Positions 1-7,639 of a stretch of DNA of 64,000 nt are shown here, piece by piece. The notes under the pieces were generated by a model. The model had not been told where the DNA came from, searched no databases, and was given only the letters and a program-made list of their open reading frames with translations. This stretch comes from Alicyclobacillus fructus. GTDB lineage: Bacteria > Bacillota > Bacilli > Alicyclobacillales > Alicyclobacillaceae. How positions within the stretch are numbered: position 1 is the stretch's first letter; every line of letters starts with the position of its first letter. The stretch spans positions 1 through 64,000 of the forward strand of contig NZ_JAFMTY010000015.1 in the NCBI RefSeq assembly GCF_017329605.1, read 5' to 3'. The translations under genes and the position numbers were made by a program.

Positions 1-93
1 TGCGCAAGCCTCATCGACAAGTTTTGGCCCAAACGATTGGAATTGACATGGTTTGACCCAGAAAACAACCAGTTATTGAGAGCAACTGCATAG
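1..93 (+). CDS. C-terminal fragment of unidentified protein, runs off left edge
   Basis: Frame 1 is open from the window edge to a TAG at 91-93 and gives about 30 residues rich in aromatic and charged residues (FWPKRLELTWFDPENN). I do not recognise the family. It abuts the point where the opposite-strand acs gene loses homology (about position 100), so it may be the end of an inserted element or of a rearranged neighbour. With only 30 residues visible, coding status is a guess. Confidence 0.3.
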   Translation, partial: CASLIDKFWPKRLELTWFDPENNQLLRATA

Positions 94-342
94 CGCCTGA
101 TTGATATAGCTTCCGGGAAAAAACTGAAAATCCGGAAGTTCGCCCGCAATCACCGTTTTGCCGCGCTGCTGCCAAACCAACTCGTCCGCCACTTCGTCCC
201 AGAACGCCGCCGGATCGTCGATGGACGCCTGGTACTTCGCGCGATAGTCGTCGAAATTCCTGAGGTACGAACGAGCGGCATACGCCTCCGGTGGCGGAAT
301 GAGCTTTGCGGCCGCGATCATGCTCAACACTTCGTCTGCCAT
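73..342 (-). pseudogene. acs: acetyl-CoA synthetase, truncated after about 80 residues
   Basis: The ATG at 342 has a GAGGAGGGG ribosome binding site. The first ~80 residues match the N-terminal cap of AMP-forming acetyl-CoA synthetase: AFWDEVADEL, WQQRGKTVIAGELPDF and the FFPGSYIN segment that normally leads into YNCLDRH. After FFPGSYIN the frame becomes QALCSCSQ and stops at 73-75, so the catalytic domain of roughly 550 residues is missing. It is the last gene of a minus-strand operon, 37 bp after the thiolase. The break is probably a rearrangement or insertion near position 100; the rest of acs could lie to the left of the window if an element interrupts it. Identity rests on the N-terminal domain only. 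Confidence 0.6.
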
Positions 343-379
343 GAGAACCCCTCCTCGAGGTGATGGACGTGCGGCAGAA

Positions 380-1567
380 TCATCGCGCAAGGCGCTCCAC
401 GACCATGGCCACGCCCTGTCCTCCGCCGATGCACAGCGTGGCCAGGCCGTAGCGGCCGCCCCGTCGCTCGAGCTCGTACAGGAGCGTGACCAGAATCCTG
501 GCCCCGCTCGCGCCGATGGGGTGACCGAGCGCGATGGCGCCGCCGTTCACATTCAGCTTGTCGTCCGGGAACGACAGCGCTCTGGCCACGGCGAGCGCCT
601 GGGCGGCAAAGGCTTCGTTGGCCTCAATCAGGTCCAGATCCTCGACGGACAGCCCCGCACGGCTCAGCGCCTTGCCCGTGGCCTCGATCGGCCCAAGACC
701 CATGACGCTCGGATCGAGTCCCACGCTCGCATAACTCACGATGCGCGCCATGGGCTTCACACCCAATTCCTCGGCGCGATCCCGCGCGAGCACGAGCATG
801 GCTGCGGCGCCGTCGTTGATGCCCGAACTGTTGCCAGCCGTCACCGTGCCGTCCGCCTGAAACGCCGGCCGGAGCTTTGCCAGAGCTTCGTACGTCGTAT
901 CGGAGCGCGGGTGTTCGTCGCGATCGACGAAAGCCGGATCGCCCTTGCGCCGGGGCACCATCACGGGCACAATCTCCTCCTGAAATCGCCCTGCCTCGAT
1001 CGCTTCCTTGGCGCGCATCTGGCTTCGAAGCGCAAACCGGTCCTGATCCTCGCGGCTGATGCCGTGGCGATTGGCCACGTTTTCAGCGGTGACGCCCATG
1101 TGAATGTCACAAAACGCGCACCACAACCCGTCGCGGATCATGCTGTCGACCACTTCGCGATGGCCCATGCGGTAGCCGTCGCGCGCCCCCGGGAGCAGAT
1201 AGGGCGCGTTCGACATGGACTCCATGCCGCCCGCCACCATGACCTTCGCGTCGCCCGCGCGAATGGCTTGCGCCGCGAGCATCACCGACTTGAGGCCAGA
1301 TCCGCACACCATGTTGACCGTCGTCGATGGGATCTCCTTCGGCAGGTCGGCGCGCATCGCGGCTTGCCGCGCCGGATTCTGGCCGATACCGGCCTGCAGG
1401 ACGTTGCCCATCATCACTTCGTCCACGGCTTCGGGGGCCACGCCCGCGCGCCGCAGCGCCTCGCGGATGACGGCCGCTCCAAGGTCGGGCGCGGATAGAG
1501 GCGCGAGGCTGCCTTGAAACGTTCCGATGGGCGTCCGAACCGCCCCCGCAATGACCACCTCTTGCAC
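380..1567 (-). CDS. acetyl-CoA C-acetyltransferase (thiolase)
   Basis: A 395-residue thiolase, the normal length for the biosynthetic or acetoacetyl-CoA type. It condenses two acetyl-CoA to acetoacetyl-CoA or runs in reverse. The nucleophilic Cys88 sits in [10 protein letters not shown], the second-domain His349 in [14 protein letters not shown], and Cys379 in CIGGGQG; all three catalytic positions are intact. I chose the GTG at 1567 because GGGAGGA lies 7 nt upstream; an open frame continues to 1786 but overlaps scoB in another frame. It follows scoB by 26 bp. With the CoA-transferase subunits it would turn acetoacetate into two acetyl-CoA, or make acetoacetate in the other direction. Whether it is closer to AtoB or PhaA cannot be told by eye. 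Confidence 0.93.
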   Translation of the reverse strand: MQEVVIAGAVRTPIGTFQGSLAPLSAPDLGAAVIREALRRAGVAPEAVDEVMMGNVLQAGIGQNPARQAAMRADLPKEIPSTTVNMVCGSGLKSVMLAAQAIRAGDAKVMVAGGMESMSNAPYLLPGARDGYRMGHREVVDSMIRDGLWCAFCDIHMGVTAENVANRHGISREDQDRFALRSQMRAKEAIEAGRFQEEIVPVMVPRRKGDPAFVDRDEHPRSDTTYEALAKLRPAFQADGTVTAGNSSGINDGAAAMLVLARDRAEELGVKPMARIVSYASVGLDPSVMGLGPIEATGKALSRAGLSVEDLDLIEANEAFAAQALAVARALSFPDDKLNVNGGAIALGHPIGASGARILVTLLYELERRGGRYGLATLCIGGGQGVAMVVERLAR

Positions 1568-1593
1568 GCTGCATTCCTCCCACTCACCCGTCG

Positions 1594-2256
1594 TCAATCG
1601 ATGGACATCATCTTCACGCCTTCCGGCGGGACGTGGAGCTCGGGCTCTGTGATGCGCTGCACATCTTCGACGGTGTGCCCGGGCGCGACCTCGCGCAACA
1701 CAAGCCCCTTTTCCGTCACGTCGATCACGGCATAGTCCGTGATGATTCGGTGCACCACTCTCCGGCCGGTGAGCGGCAGGCGGCAAGTTTTCAGGATCTT
1801 CGGCTCGCCATCCTTGTTCACGTGTTCCATCGTCACGACCACGCGCTTGGCGCCGTGCACGAGGTCCATCGCGCCGCCCATGCCCTTGACCATCTTCCCG
1901 GGTATCATCCAGTTGGCGAGATCGCCAAACTCCGAGACCTCCATGGCGCCGAGGATCGCGATGTCAATATGGCCGCCGCGGACCATGGCAAACGATTCGG
2001 CGCTGTCAAAGAACGCGGCGCCCGGCACCGCAGTGACCGTTTCCTTGCCTGCATTGATGAGATCCGGATCCTCTTCGCCCTCGTAAGGGTAGGGGCCGAT
2101 GCCGAGCAATCCGTTTTCGGAGTGAAGCATCACGCCGCGGCTGGGATCGAGATAGTTGGCCGCGAGCGTCGGCATGCCGATGCCGAGATTCACATAGTCG
2201 CCGTCTCGAATTTCCTGAACGGCCCTGCGGACGATCTGATCGCGCGTGAGCGGCAT
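1594..2256 (-). CDS. scoB: 3-oxoacid CoA-transferase subunit B
   Basis: A 220-residue beta subunit of a class I CoA-transferase that moves CoA from succinyl-CoA to acetoacetate or a related 3-oxoacid. The catalytic glutamate is Glu47 in the LHSENGLLG motif. [12 protein letters not shown] near the start and [10 protein letters not shown] in the second half are typical of ScoB/AtoA proteins. It starts with ATG at 2256, 28 bp after the alpha subunit gene, as expected for a two-subunit enzyme. Substrate preference (succinyl-CoA versus acetyl-CoA donor) cannot be read from sequence alone. Confidence 0.93.
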   Translation of the reverse strand: MPLTRDQIVRRAVQEIRDGDYVNLGIGMPTLAANYLDPSRGVMLHSENGLLGIGPYPYEGEEDPDLINAGKETVTAVPGAAFFDSAESFAMVRGGHIDIAILGAMEVSEFGDLANWMIPGKMVKGMGGAMDLVHGAKRVVVTMEHVNKDGEPKILKTCRLPLTGRRVVHRIITDYAVIDVTEKGLVLREVAPGHTVEDVQRITEPELHVPPEGVKMMSID

Positions 2257-2284
2257 CCACCATCATCCTTTCCTTCGCGCGGCG

Positions 2285-2995
2285 TCACGCCTGCGGACGC
2301 GAGCGGACGGTCCGCCGTTCGATCCGCTTGACGGGATTCGGATTCACGACAATCCGGTGCACGTAGATGCTCGGCGTGTGAATGAAGTTGGGATCGAGCT
2401 CGCCCGGTTCCACGAGTTCCTCCACCTCGACGATGGTGACCTTCGCGGCCGTGGCCATGACGGGATTGAAGTTGCGCTCCGTCTCGTGGTAGATGACGTT
2501 GCCGAGCTTGTCGGCCTTCCAGCCCTTGATGAGGGCGAAATCGCCCGTGATGGCCCGTTCGAGCACGTATTCGCGCCCGTCGAACTCGCGGACCTCCTTG
2601 CCCTCCGCCACGGAGGTACCAACGCCCGTCGCGGTGTAGAACGCGGGGATGTCCGCCCCTCCTGCGCGGATGCGCTCCGCCAGCGTGCCCTGCGGAACCA
2701 GCTCCACCTCGAGTTCCCCGCTTAAAAACTGGCGTTCGAACGTCTTGTTCTCGCCCACGTAGGACGACACCATCTTGCGAATCTGCCGCGTCTGAAGCAG
2801 GATGCCGAGGCCCCAGTCGTCGACACCGCAGTTGTTGCTGACGCAGACGAGTTGGGACACGCCTCGCTCCCGAAGGGCCTGGATGAGCGCCATGGGAATG
2901 CCACAAAGTCCGAAGCCGCCAACCAAGAGCGTCGCCCCGTCGGGGATGTCCGCGACAGCCGCCTCCGCCGATTCGTACACCTTCTGTGAACGCAT
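2285..2995 (-). CDS. scoA: 3-oxoacid CoA-transferase subunit A
   Basis: A 236-residue alpha subunit partnering ScoB. The CoA-binding glycine loop [10 protein letters not shown] lies at residues 25-34; [12 protein letters not shown] and [12 protein letters not shown] are family hallmarks. I chose the ATG at 2995, preceded by GGGAGTGGAG; the open frame extends to 3211 without family similarity. It is the first gene of the scoA-scoB-thiolase-acs operon. An extended -10 promoter overlapped by a cre-like box lies 55-75 bp upstream, suggesting repression when preferred carbon is available. Confidence 0.92.
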   Translation of the reverse strand: MRSQKVYESAEAAVADIPDGATLLVGGFGLCGIPMALIQALRERGVSQLVCVSNNCGVDDWGLGILLQTRQIRKMVSSYVGENKTFERQFLSGELEVELVPQGTLAERIRAGGADIPAFYTATGVGTSVAEGKEVREFDGREYVLERAITGDFALIKGWKADKLGNVIYHETERNFNPVMATAAKVTIVEVEELVEPGELDPNFIHTPSIYVHRIVVNPNPVKRIERRTVRSRPQA

Positions 2996-3049
2996 GCACT
3001 CCACTCCCATCCGACGATGGCACAACACGCCGTCGTTGACCGAGATAAA

Positions 3050-3068
3050 CGTAAGCGTTTTCATTCTA
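3050..3068 (-). promoter_or_regulatory. extended -10 promoter overlapped by cre (CcpA) box, for scoA operon
   Basis: On the minus strand TGTTAGAAT gives an extended -10 (TAGAAT at 3068-3063 preceded by TGT). It is followed by ATGAAAACGCTTACG (3064-3050), which fits the Gram-positive cre consensus WTGNAANCGNWNNCW at all but the last base. The cre would cover the start point (about 3056), the classical repressing position. I see no good -35, consistent with an extended -10 promoter. Confidence 0.6.
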
Positions 3069-3240
3069 ACAGATCGACAAGGAGCCTCGCTAGACAGGGA
3101 GAGGCAACGCAGGCACAGCACCGCGGGGGATGCTGGACGGCGAGCGCAGCGGACGGCCGCAACGCACACAATGGGACATGAACCCCGACCTGTGCACATG
3201 TGGACTCTCACTCAAGAGGGGAATGGAGGGCACGCAAAGA

Positions 3241-3261
3241 TTTATAAGCCCTCTTTATAAA
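3241..3261. other. AT-rich hairpin at the 3' end of the split membrane gene
   Basis: TTTATAA (3241-3247) and TTATAAA (3255-3261) form a perfect 7-bp stem with a 7-nt loop, overlapping the stop codon of the small membrane-protein remnant. It could be a weak terminator for that gene. The surrounding 3.24-3.45 kb is visibly poorer in GC than the genome average. From 3069 to 3240 I see nothing further. Confidence 0.3.
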
Positions 3262-3429
3262 AAGTCAAGAACCGGACGAGGAAGACACATATTAATACGG
3301 CACACAAAGTCATTATTGATGTAGATATCCACCACAACTCCCAAACCAAATGATTATGAACCCATGGAATGAGATTTAATAAAGCAAAGCCAAACACGGT
3401 TCCTACAAGCCCAATTGGGTGTGTCAAGA
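3242..3429 (-). pseudogene. 3' part of small membrane-protein gene split by the IS element
   Basis: About 61 codons with two hydrophobic spans (GLVGTVFGFALLNLIPWV and SIMTLCAVLICVFLVRFL), ending in FYKEGL. There is no ATG; the open frame runs straight into the left inverted repeat of the IS element. If the element is removed from repeat to repeat, this piece joins in frame to 4892-4928, giving a 74-codon gene starting ATG TGT ACC GAT. Function is unknown. Its place just downstream of a toxin-like remnant on the same strand would suit an immunity or accessory membrane protein, but that is speculation. Confidence 0.45.
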
Positions 3430-3445
3430 GAACTGTGTAAACTCC
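3430..3445 (+). repeat. IS left terminal inverted repeat
   Basis: GAACTGTGTAAACTCC, an exact reverse complement of 4876-4891. It marks the transposase-distal (3') end of the element. Confidence 0.8.
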
Positions 3446-3498
3446 GTATCAAGAATTTTCGGGTGATCGTCTTGGCCCCGACCTGAGGCACTCTGCCA

Positions 3499-3532
3499 GG
3501 CTGTCAAGGTACGCGTCCCAGCCTTGACAGCC
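3499..3532. terminator. hairpin downstream of the transposase
   Basis: GGCTGTCAAGG (3499-3509) pairs perfectly with CCTTGACAGCC (3522-3532) around a 12-nt loop, inside the IS and 67 bp past the transposase stop. No U-run follows on the minus strand, so it may stabilise the transcript end or block read-in from outside rather than act as a classical terminator. Confidence 0.45.
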
Positions 3533-3598
3533 GATGTTGGGCTGCCATCCTGGTGAGACGTGGCAGGCCACACACCGTGGGGCATGCCACCTAATGCC

Positions 3599-4834
3599 TT
3601 ATGGAAGATACGGCGTCACTCGGTCTCCGAAGTAGATGGCCAGCTGCCCTAGGATCGTGCCCCAATGGGTCACCCGCATCGTCCACTTCTGTGTCACCTC
3701 CATCGTCGCCAAATACAGCATCTTCAGCAAGGATTCATCGTTGGGGAACATGCTCTTGCCTTTCGTCGCCTTGCGAAGTTGCCTGTGGTAGCCCTCGATG
3801 ATGTTCGTCGTATACATGATGCGTCGCATCTCGACCGGATAGCGGAAGAACGTCGCCAACTCCGACCAGTTGTCCCGCCATGACTTTACGCACAGTGGAT
3901 AGCGTGCACCCCAGGTTTCTTCGAACTTCTCAAGCTCCATTCGCGCCGCTTCCTCCGTTGGCGCTTGGTAAATCGGCTTCAACGCGGCAGAGACCGCTTT
4001 GAAGTCTTTGTACGACACGTATCGAAGCGAATTGCGAATTTGGTGCACGATGCATTTCTGGATGTCCGATTGCGGGAAGCAGGCCGCGATGGCTTCACTG
4101 AAGCCTTTCAGGTTGTCCGTCGAGAACACCAGCACATCCTGTACTCCGCGCGCCTTCAGGTCATTCAAGACGCCCAGCCAGAACTTCGAGGACTCACTCT
4201 GGCCGATCCAGATGCCCAAGACATCCTTGCGGCCTTCTAAGTCGACGCCAAGGACCATGTAAGCAGCCTTGTTGACGATGTGGCCTTCTTCACGCACTTT
4301 GTAGTGAATGGCATCCAGGAAGACCACTGCGTAGACGGGATGCAGGGGCCGATTCTGCCACTCCTGAATTCGAGGCAAGAGGCGATCCGTGAGGTTCGAC
4401 ACGAGCGTCGGCGAAATCTCGACGCCGTAAATCTGATGGAGATGGTCTTGAATATCCCGGGTGCTGAAGCCTCGAGCATACAGAGCGATGACCTGATCCT
4501 CGATGCTTGGCATGCGCTTTTGGCGCTTCTGCACCACAACGGGATCGAATTCACCCTTGCGGTCTCGGGGCAGGGCGATTTCAATATCGCCAAGCTCCGA
4601 TTGCACGGTGCGCTTTGCGCCATGGCCGTTGCGGGCGTTGTCTGTGTCTTTGCTCTTCGTGTCATATTTGGCGTAGCCCAGATGCGTGTCCATTTCCGCT
4701 TCGAGCATCTCTTGGACTGCCGTCGCGAACAAATCCTTCAGCATGGCCTGCACGTCGCTCAGGTCTTTGAGATGCCCGTCGCGAATGTATTGACGCACCT
4801 GTTCCTTGGAAAAAAGCTTCTTCTTGTTTTCCAC
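3599..4834 (-). CDS. IS256-family transposase (Mutator-type DDE)
   Basis: 411 residues, full length for the family. The catalytic triad is visible as Asp174 (VVFLDAIHYKVR), Asp240 (VFSTDNLKG) and Glu347 (TTNIIEGYHRQLRK). The N-terminal part carries the helical DNA-binding region and NARNGHGAKR, the middle GFSTRDIQDHL. The ATG at 4834 is 42 bp inside the right inverted repeat. No frameshift or internal stop is seen. It would move this element by a copy-out, circle-forming route, as known for the family. Confidence 0.95.
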   Translation of the reverse strand: MENKKKLFSKEQVRQYIRDGHLKDLSDVQAMLKDLFATAVQEMLEAEMDTHLGYAKYDTKSKDTDNARNGHGAKRTVQSELGDIEIALPRDRKGEFDPVVVQKRQKRMPSIEDQVIALYARGFSTRDIQDHLHQIYGVEISPTLVSNLTDRLLPRIQEWQNRPLHPVYAVVFLDAIHYKVREEGHIVNKAAYMVLGVDLEGRKDVLGIWIGQSESSKFWLGVLNDLKARGVQDVLVFSTDNLKGFSEAIAACFPQSDIQKCIVHQIRNSLRYVSYKDFKAVSAALKPIYQAPTEEAARMELEKFEETWGARYPLCVKSWRDNWSELATFFRYPVEMRRIMYTTNIIEGYHRQLRKATKGKSMFPNDESLLKMLYLATMEVTQKWTMRVTHWGTILGQLAIYFGDRVTPYLP

Positions 4835-4875
4835 TTTGCTTCACTCCCCATGTAGACTCCCGCATTTGAGTCTGG

Positions 4876-4891
4876 GGAGTTTACACAGTTC
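4876..4891 (-). repeat. IS right terminal inverted repeat
   Basis: GGAGTTTACACAGTTC on the plus strand, the exact complement of the left repeat. It lies upstream of the transposase start and probably contains part of its promoter region. Confidence 0.8.
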
Positions 4892-4928
4892 ATTTTACAC
4901 TCTCGCCCAATTCCACATCGGTACACAT
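4892..4928 (-). pseudogene. 5' part of small membrane-protein gene split by the IS element
   Basis: ATG at 4928-4926 opens a frame (MCTDVELGESVK) that reaches the right IS repeat at 4891. Joined to 3429 it continues in frame into the two-helix membrane segment. A weak GAGAG lies 7 nt upstream; no strong ribosome binding site is seen. The in-frame join could be luck (one in three). Confidence 0.3.
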
Positions 4929-5516
4929 TGTACATCTCTCGTGCAGCTCTCGATCTCACAACTGAACCAACTACCTCCTTCGTTTGGCAATCTACGTGAC
5001 TTATCGTGTGCCTCAGCGTTATTGGAGGCCAAGCTACTTCCAGTTGAAACAATCGCCCCTCCCAAATCCAAATGAGTCCCTCTGATGACGTCCCACGCCT
5101 CATCATCAGACATATGAGAAAATTCACTTGAGGCATACTGGATGGAATGCATGATATTCTGCAATTGAAACTTATCAAAAAAGCCCATCCCTTCCTTGAC
5201 AATACTCACTCCAGGAATTAAAGCAACACCATCGAGTATAACTGTCGTAAGACCGACCTCTTTACGAGCGAAGAAATAAGTATCCGTTACAGCTGCGACA
5301 GTGCCACTAAGTAGAGATACTCCGTCAGCGATCGCAGCTATGGGAGGTGCCCATGCCGTTCCCCCAGCAGTCAAGCCGTGCGCAAACCGATGCGCCGTCA
5401 AACCACCCGAACGCCTCGATGGAAATCCCCGTCGTCCGAACACCCGACTTCGACACTTCGTAGTCATACAAAGACCCACGAACCCTTTGCCCATGCAGGT
5501 TCGTGGGACCTGTGGA
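4895..5516 (-). pseudogene. frameshifted remnant of a toxin-like secreted protein
   Basis: From about 5380 down to 4895 one frame is coherent, with a Gly/Ala-rich hydrophobic stretch (DGVSLLSGTVAAV, ILDGVALIPGVSIVKEG) followed by a polar tail. Such a hydrophobic linker resembles the pre-toxin region of Rhs/WXG-type polymorphic toxins. From about 5516 to 5380 the better frame is different (LHGQRVRGSLYDYEV, GISIEAFGWFDG), and there is no start codon or ribosome binding site for the whole. A frameshift near 5380 and loss of the 5' part are the simplest reading. Base composition is lower in GC than the neighbours, as for transferred DNA. No family is firmly recognised and the catalytic type, if any, is unknown. 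Confidence 0.4.
5475..5507. repeat. 10-bp perfect inverted repeat inside the remnant
   Basis: CCCACGAACC (5475-5484) and GGTTCGTGGG (5498-5507) form a perfect hairpin with a 13-nt loop. It lies within the degenerate reading frame. It could be a scar of an insertion or an internal terminator. The stretch 5517-5879 contains no credible gene: I see only short open frames without ribosome binding sites. Confidence 0.4.
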
Positions 5517-5879
5517 TCACTCGTGTAGTGCCTGCAGCCCTCGTGTTCGAGGTTCGATCCGCAGAATTCTTCGCGGCCTCTCATGATGAAACACAGGGCC
5601 ATGTATACACAACCCCCCGCTGTGCTTGAGGAGACCATTTTTAAGGACGGAGAGGCGGAAAACCCTGTGTCATAAGTTTGACGGTTACGCACCCGGTTTT
5701 AAATGGGTATTTTTAGCAGTTGGTTTGCGAAAAGCAGTATAGAAAACCCGCCTTTGAAAGGGATTTTCCGCTCGTCTCCTTCCGTCCAGAGCACACAAAG
5801 GTGTCCTTCCGCGGAGCCAGCTGAAAGCACCACAACGCACCGTCGCGCTCGGGTAAACGCATCGCCGACGTCGCACTTA

Positions 5880-5900
5880 CGAGGCGGGATTCTCGCCTCG
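5880..5900. terminator. hairpin after the CoA ligase gene
   Basis: CGAGGCG (5880-5886) pairs with CGCCTCG (5894-5900) around a 7-nt loop, just downstream of the stop of the minus-strand ligase gene. No U-tract follows, so intrinsic termination is plausible but not certain. Confidence 0.4.
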
Positions 5901-5907
5901 CCAGCGC

Positions 5908-7608
5908 TCAGCTTCGCTCGGCCTTACCGCCCGCGCCCGGGCGAAGGTGCTGCGCAAGCTCCCGCAGAGCGAAACGCTGAAACTTGCCCGTGCTCGTCAT
6001 GGGGATGCGTTCGATCATCTGCACGGCCTCGGGCCAGTGCGACTTGCTCACGCCGCGATCGCGCAGAAACGCCTGAATCTCCTCCAGCGTCAGAATGTCG
6101 CCCGGCTGCTTGGGCACGATAAACACCGCGGCCCGCTGCCCGAGACGTTCGTCCGGCATCGCGACGACGGCCGCCTGCCCGACGCGCGGATGCGTATACA
6201 GGACCTCCTCGATGGCACGCGGATCGATCTTGTAGCCGCCGCGGTTGATGAGGTCGTCTCGCCGGGCGACGAACGTGCAGTAACCTGTTGCATCCACCCG
6301 CACGATGTCGGCTGAATGAAACCATCCTTCGTCGTCAAACATCCGCCTTGTGTTCTCCGGCTGGCGGTAGTATCCAGGGATCATGCTGGCACCCCGAACC
6401 CAGAGCTCTCCCTCGCACGGCGGCTCGAGCCGATGCCCTTTGTCATCCACCACCTGATCGTCGAGACCGTCCAGACACTTGCCAAACGACACGCTCGTGA
6501 CGTCGATCCCGTCCCCTGGTCGCGTGATGTGCGTAACCCCGCCCTCGGTGTAGCCGTAGCAAGCGAAGATGTCGGCGCCGAGCTTGGTGTGAAGCGCCTT
6601 CAGGATCTCGGCCGGACAGGTCGCGCCAGCGTACACAATACCCCGGATGGATGGCACCGACGACGTGGTCAGATCGTCGGCGTGGGCGAGATCGACGAGC
6701 ATGGGCGTGGCACCGAGGAGATACGTCGGCTGCTCGCGGCGCAGCATGGCGATGGCTCGCCGAACGTCCCAGGAAGTGAGCAACGCCACCGGCGCCCCGC
6801 GGTAAAGCGCCCCGAGGCACCCAATTCCGAGCCCCGTGAGGTGTGCGATGGGCGTTACGATGAGCCACTTGGCCGCTGGCTCGAACTGCGCGGTCTGGTT
6901 AATCTGACGGATCCAGTACAGATTGTTCGCGTGCAGATGGATCTCCGCCTTCGGCCGCCCCGTCGTGCCCGAGGTGAACATCACGAAAAAGGGATCGATC
7001 GCGACGGGCCGCACGTCGGCGAGCGCCGCGGCCGAAGCGCCCGATTGTGAGTGAAGGATCTCTTCGTACGAGATCGCCTCGCCCCCGGGCGCATGAGGCA
7101 CGGCAACCAAGGTTAAAGCGCACCCCGCCCCCTCTGCGGCGCGCCGCATGAGCGAGATGTAGTCCCGATCGCGGTACGCCGCCATGACAACAGCGACTTT
7201 GGGCGCCGTCAGCTGGAGGATATACGAGAGATCGTGTTCGGTGTACGGCATGTGGTACAGGACAGACACCGCACCCGCCTTCGCGGTGCCGAGCAGCGCC
7301 ACCAAGAACTCTTGCGTGTTGGGCAACTGAAGGGCGACGCGATCGCCCGGGCCTATCCCCAACGAGAGAAGCCCAAGCGCAAACCGATTCGACGCATCCT
7401 CAAGTTCCTGGTACGTTGTTACAGTTCCATCTTCGTCGATCACGGCTGAAGCGTCCGGCGTCCTCTCCGCGTGCAGAGTGAGAAAGTCCAGGAAAGTCTC
7501 CTTAGTCCACCGGCCCGCCCGCACGTGAGCCTCGACGTGATCGCGGGTCATCCAGACGTCGTCCCGCGACACGAGGCGCTCGAGACTGGCTTCCCATTTG
7601 CCTTGCAC
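5908..7608 (-). CDS. acyl-CoA ligase, probably cyclohexanecarboxylate-CoA ligase (AliA-like)
   Basis: A 566-residue adenylate-forming enzyme that would activate a carboxylic acid with ATP and CoA. The phosphate loop MFTSGTTGRPK is at 210-220, followed by YGYTEGG, GWFHSADI, RRDDLINRGGYKIDPRAIE and the C-terminal lysine motif STGKFQR. The GTG at 7608 is supported by GGAGGTGAT 8 nt upstream. It is the last gene of a cassette aliB-badI-badH-aliA, spaced 8-41 bp apart. Those neighbours are the enzymes that dehydrogenate, oxidise and open a cyclohexane ring, so cyclohexanecarboxylate is the best substrate guess. By sequence alone a 2,3-dihydroxybenzoate-type or medium-chain ligase is possible. Confidence 0.8.
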   Translation of the reverse strand: MQGKWEASLERLVSRDDVWMTRDHVEAHVRAGRWTKETFLDFLTLHAERTPDASAVIDEDGTVTTYQELEDASNRFALGLLSLGIGPGDRVALQLPNTQEFLVALLGTAKAGAVSVLYHMPYTEHDLSYILQLTAPKVAVVMAAYRDRDYISLMRRAAEGAGCALTLVAVPHAPGGEAISYEEILHSQSGASAAALADVRPVAIDPFFVMFTSGTTGRPKAEIHLHANNLYWIRQINQTAQFEPAAKWLIVTPIAHLTGLGIGCLGALYRGAPVALLTSWDVRRAIAMLRREQPTYLLGATPMLVDLAHADDLTTSSVPSIRGIVYAGATCPAEILKALHTKLGADIFACYGYTEGGVTHITRPGDGIDVTSVSFGKCLDGLDDQVVDDKGHRLEPPCEGELWVRGASMIPGYYRQPENTRRMFDDEGWFHSADIVRVDATGYCTFVARRDDLINRGGYKIDPRAIEEVLYTHPRVGQAAVVAMPDERLGQRAAVFIVPKQPGDILTLEEIQAFLRDRGVSKSHWPEAVQMIERIPMTSTGKFQRFALRELAQHLRPGAGGKAERS

Positions 7609-7639
7609 GACCCCATCACCTCCGGAATAGCACCGGACC

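Larger units (their letters stand above)
3430..4891. mobile_element. IS256-family insertion sequence, about 1462 bp
   Basis: The element contains one transposase gene on the minus strand and is bounded by 16-bp perfect inverted repeats (GAACTGTGTAAACTCC at 3430-3445 and its complement at 4876-4891). Size and organisation fit IS256-family elements (about 1.3-1.5 kb, one DDE transposase). The 8 bp outside each end differ (TGTCAAGA left, ATTTTACA right), so the target-site duplication usual for this family is absent. The transposase reads intact, so the copy may be active or recently active. Confidence 0.85.

Noticed and set aside
299-1498. Long plus-strand open frame opposite the thiolase gene
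   Set aside because: It is the antisense of a clear thiolase with intact catalytic residues; long antisense frames are expected in GC-rich DNA.
3422-4899. Target-site duplication of the IS element
   Set aside because: The flanking 8 bp on each side were compared and do not match with any small shift of the ends.
4759-5202. Minus-strand open frame crossing the right end of the IS
   Set aside because: It runs antisense-out of frame with the transposase start and through the inverted repeat; no ribosome binding site or recognisable domain.
5520-5570. GTTCGAGGTTCGATCC stretch resembling a tRNA T-arm
   Set aside because: No matching acceptor, D-arm or anticodon arm can be folded around it.
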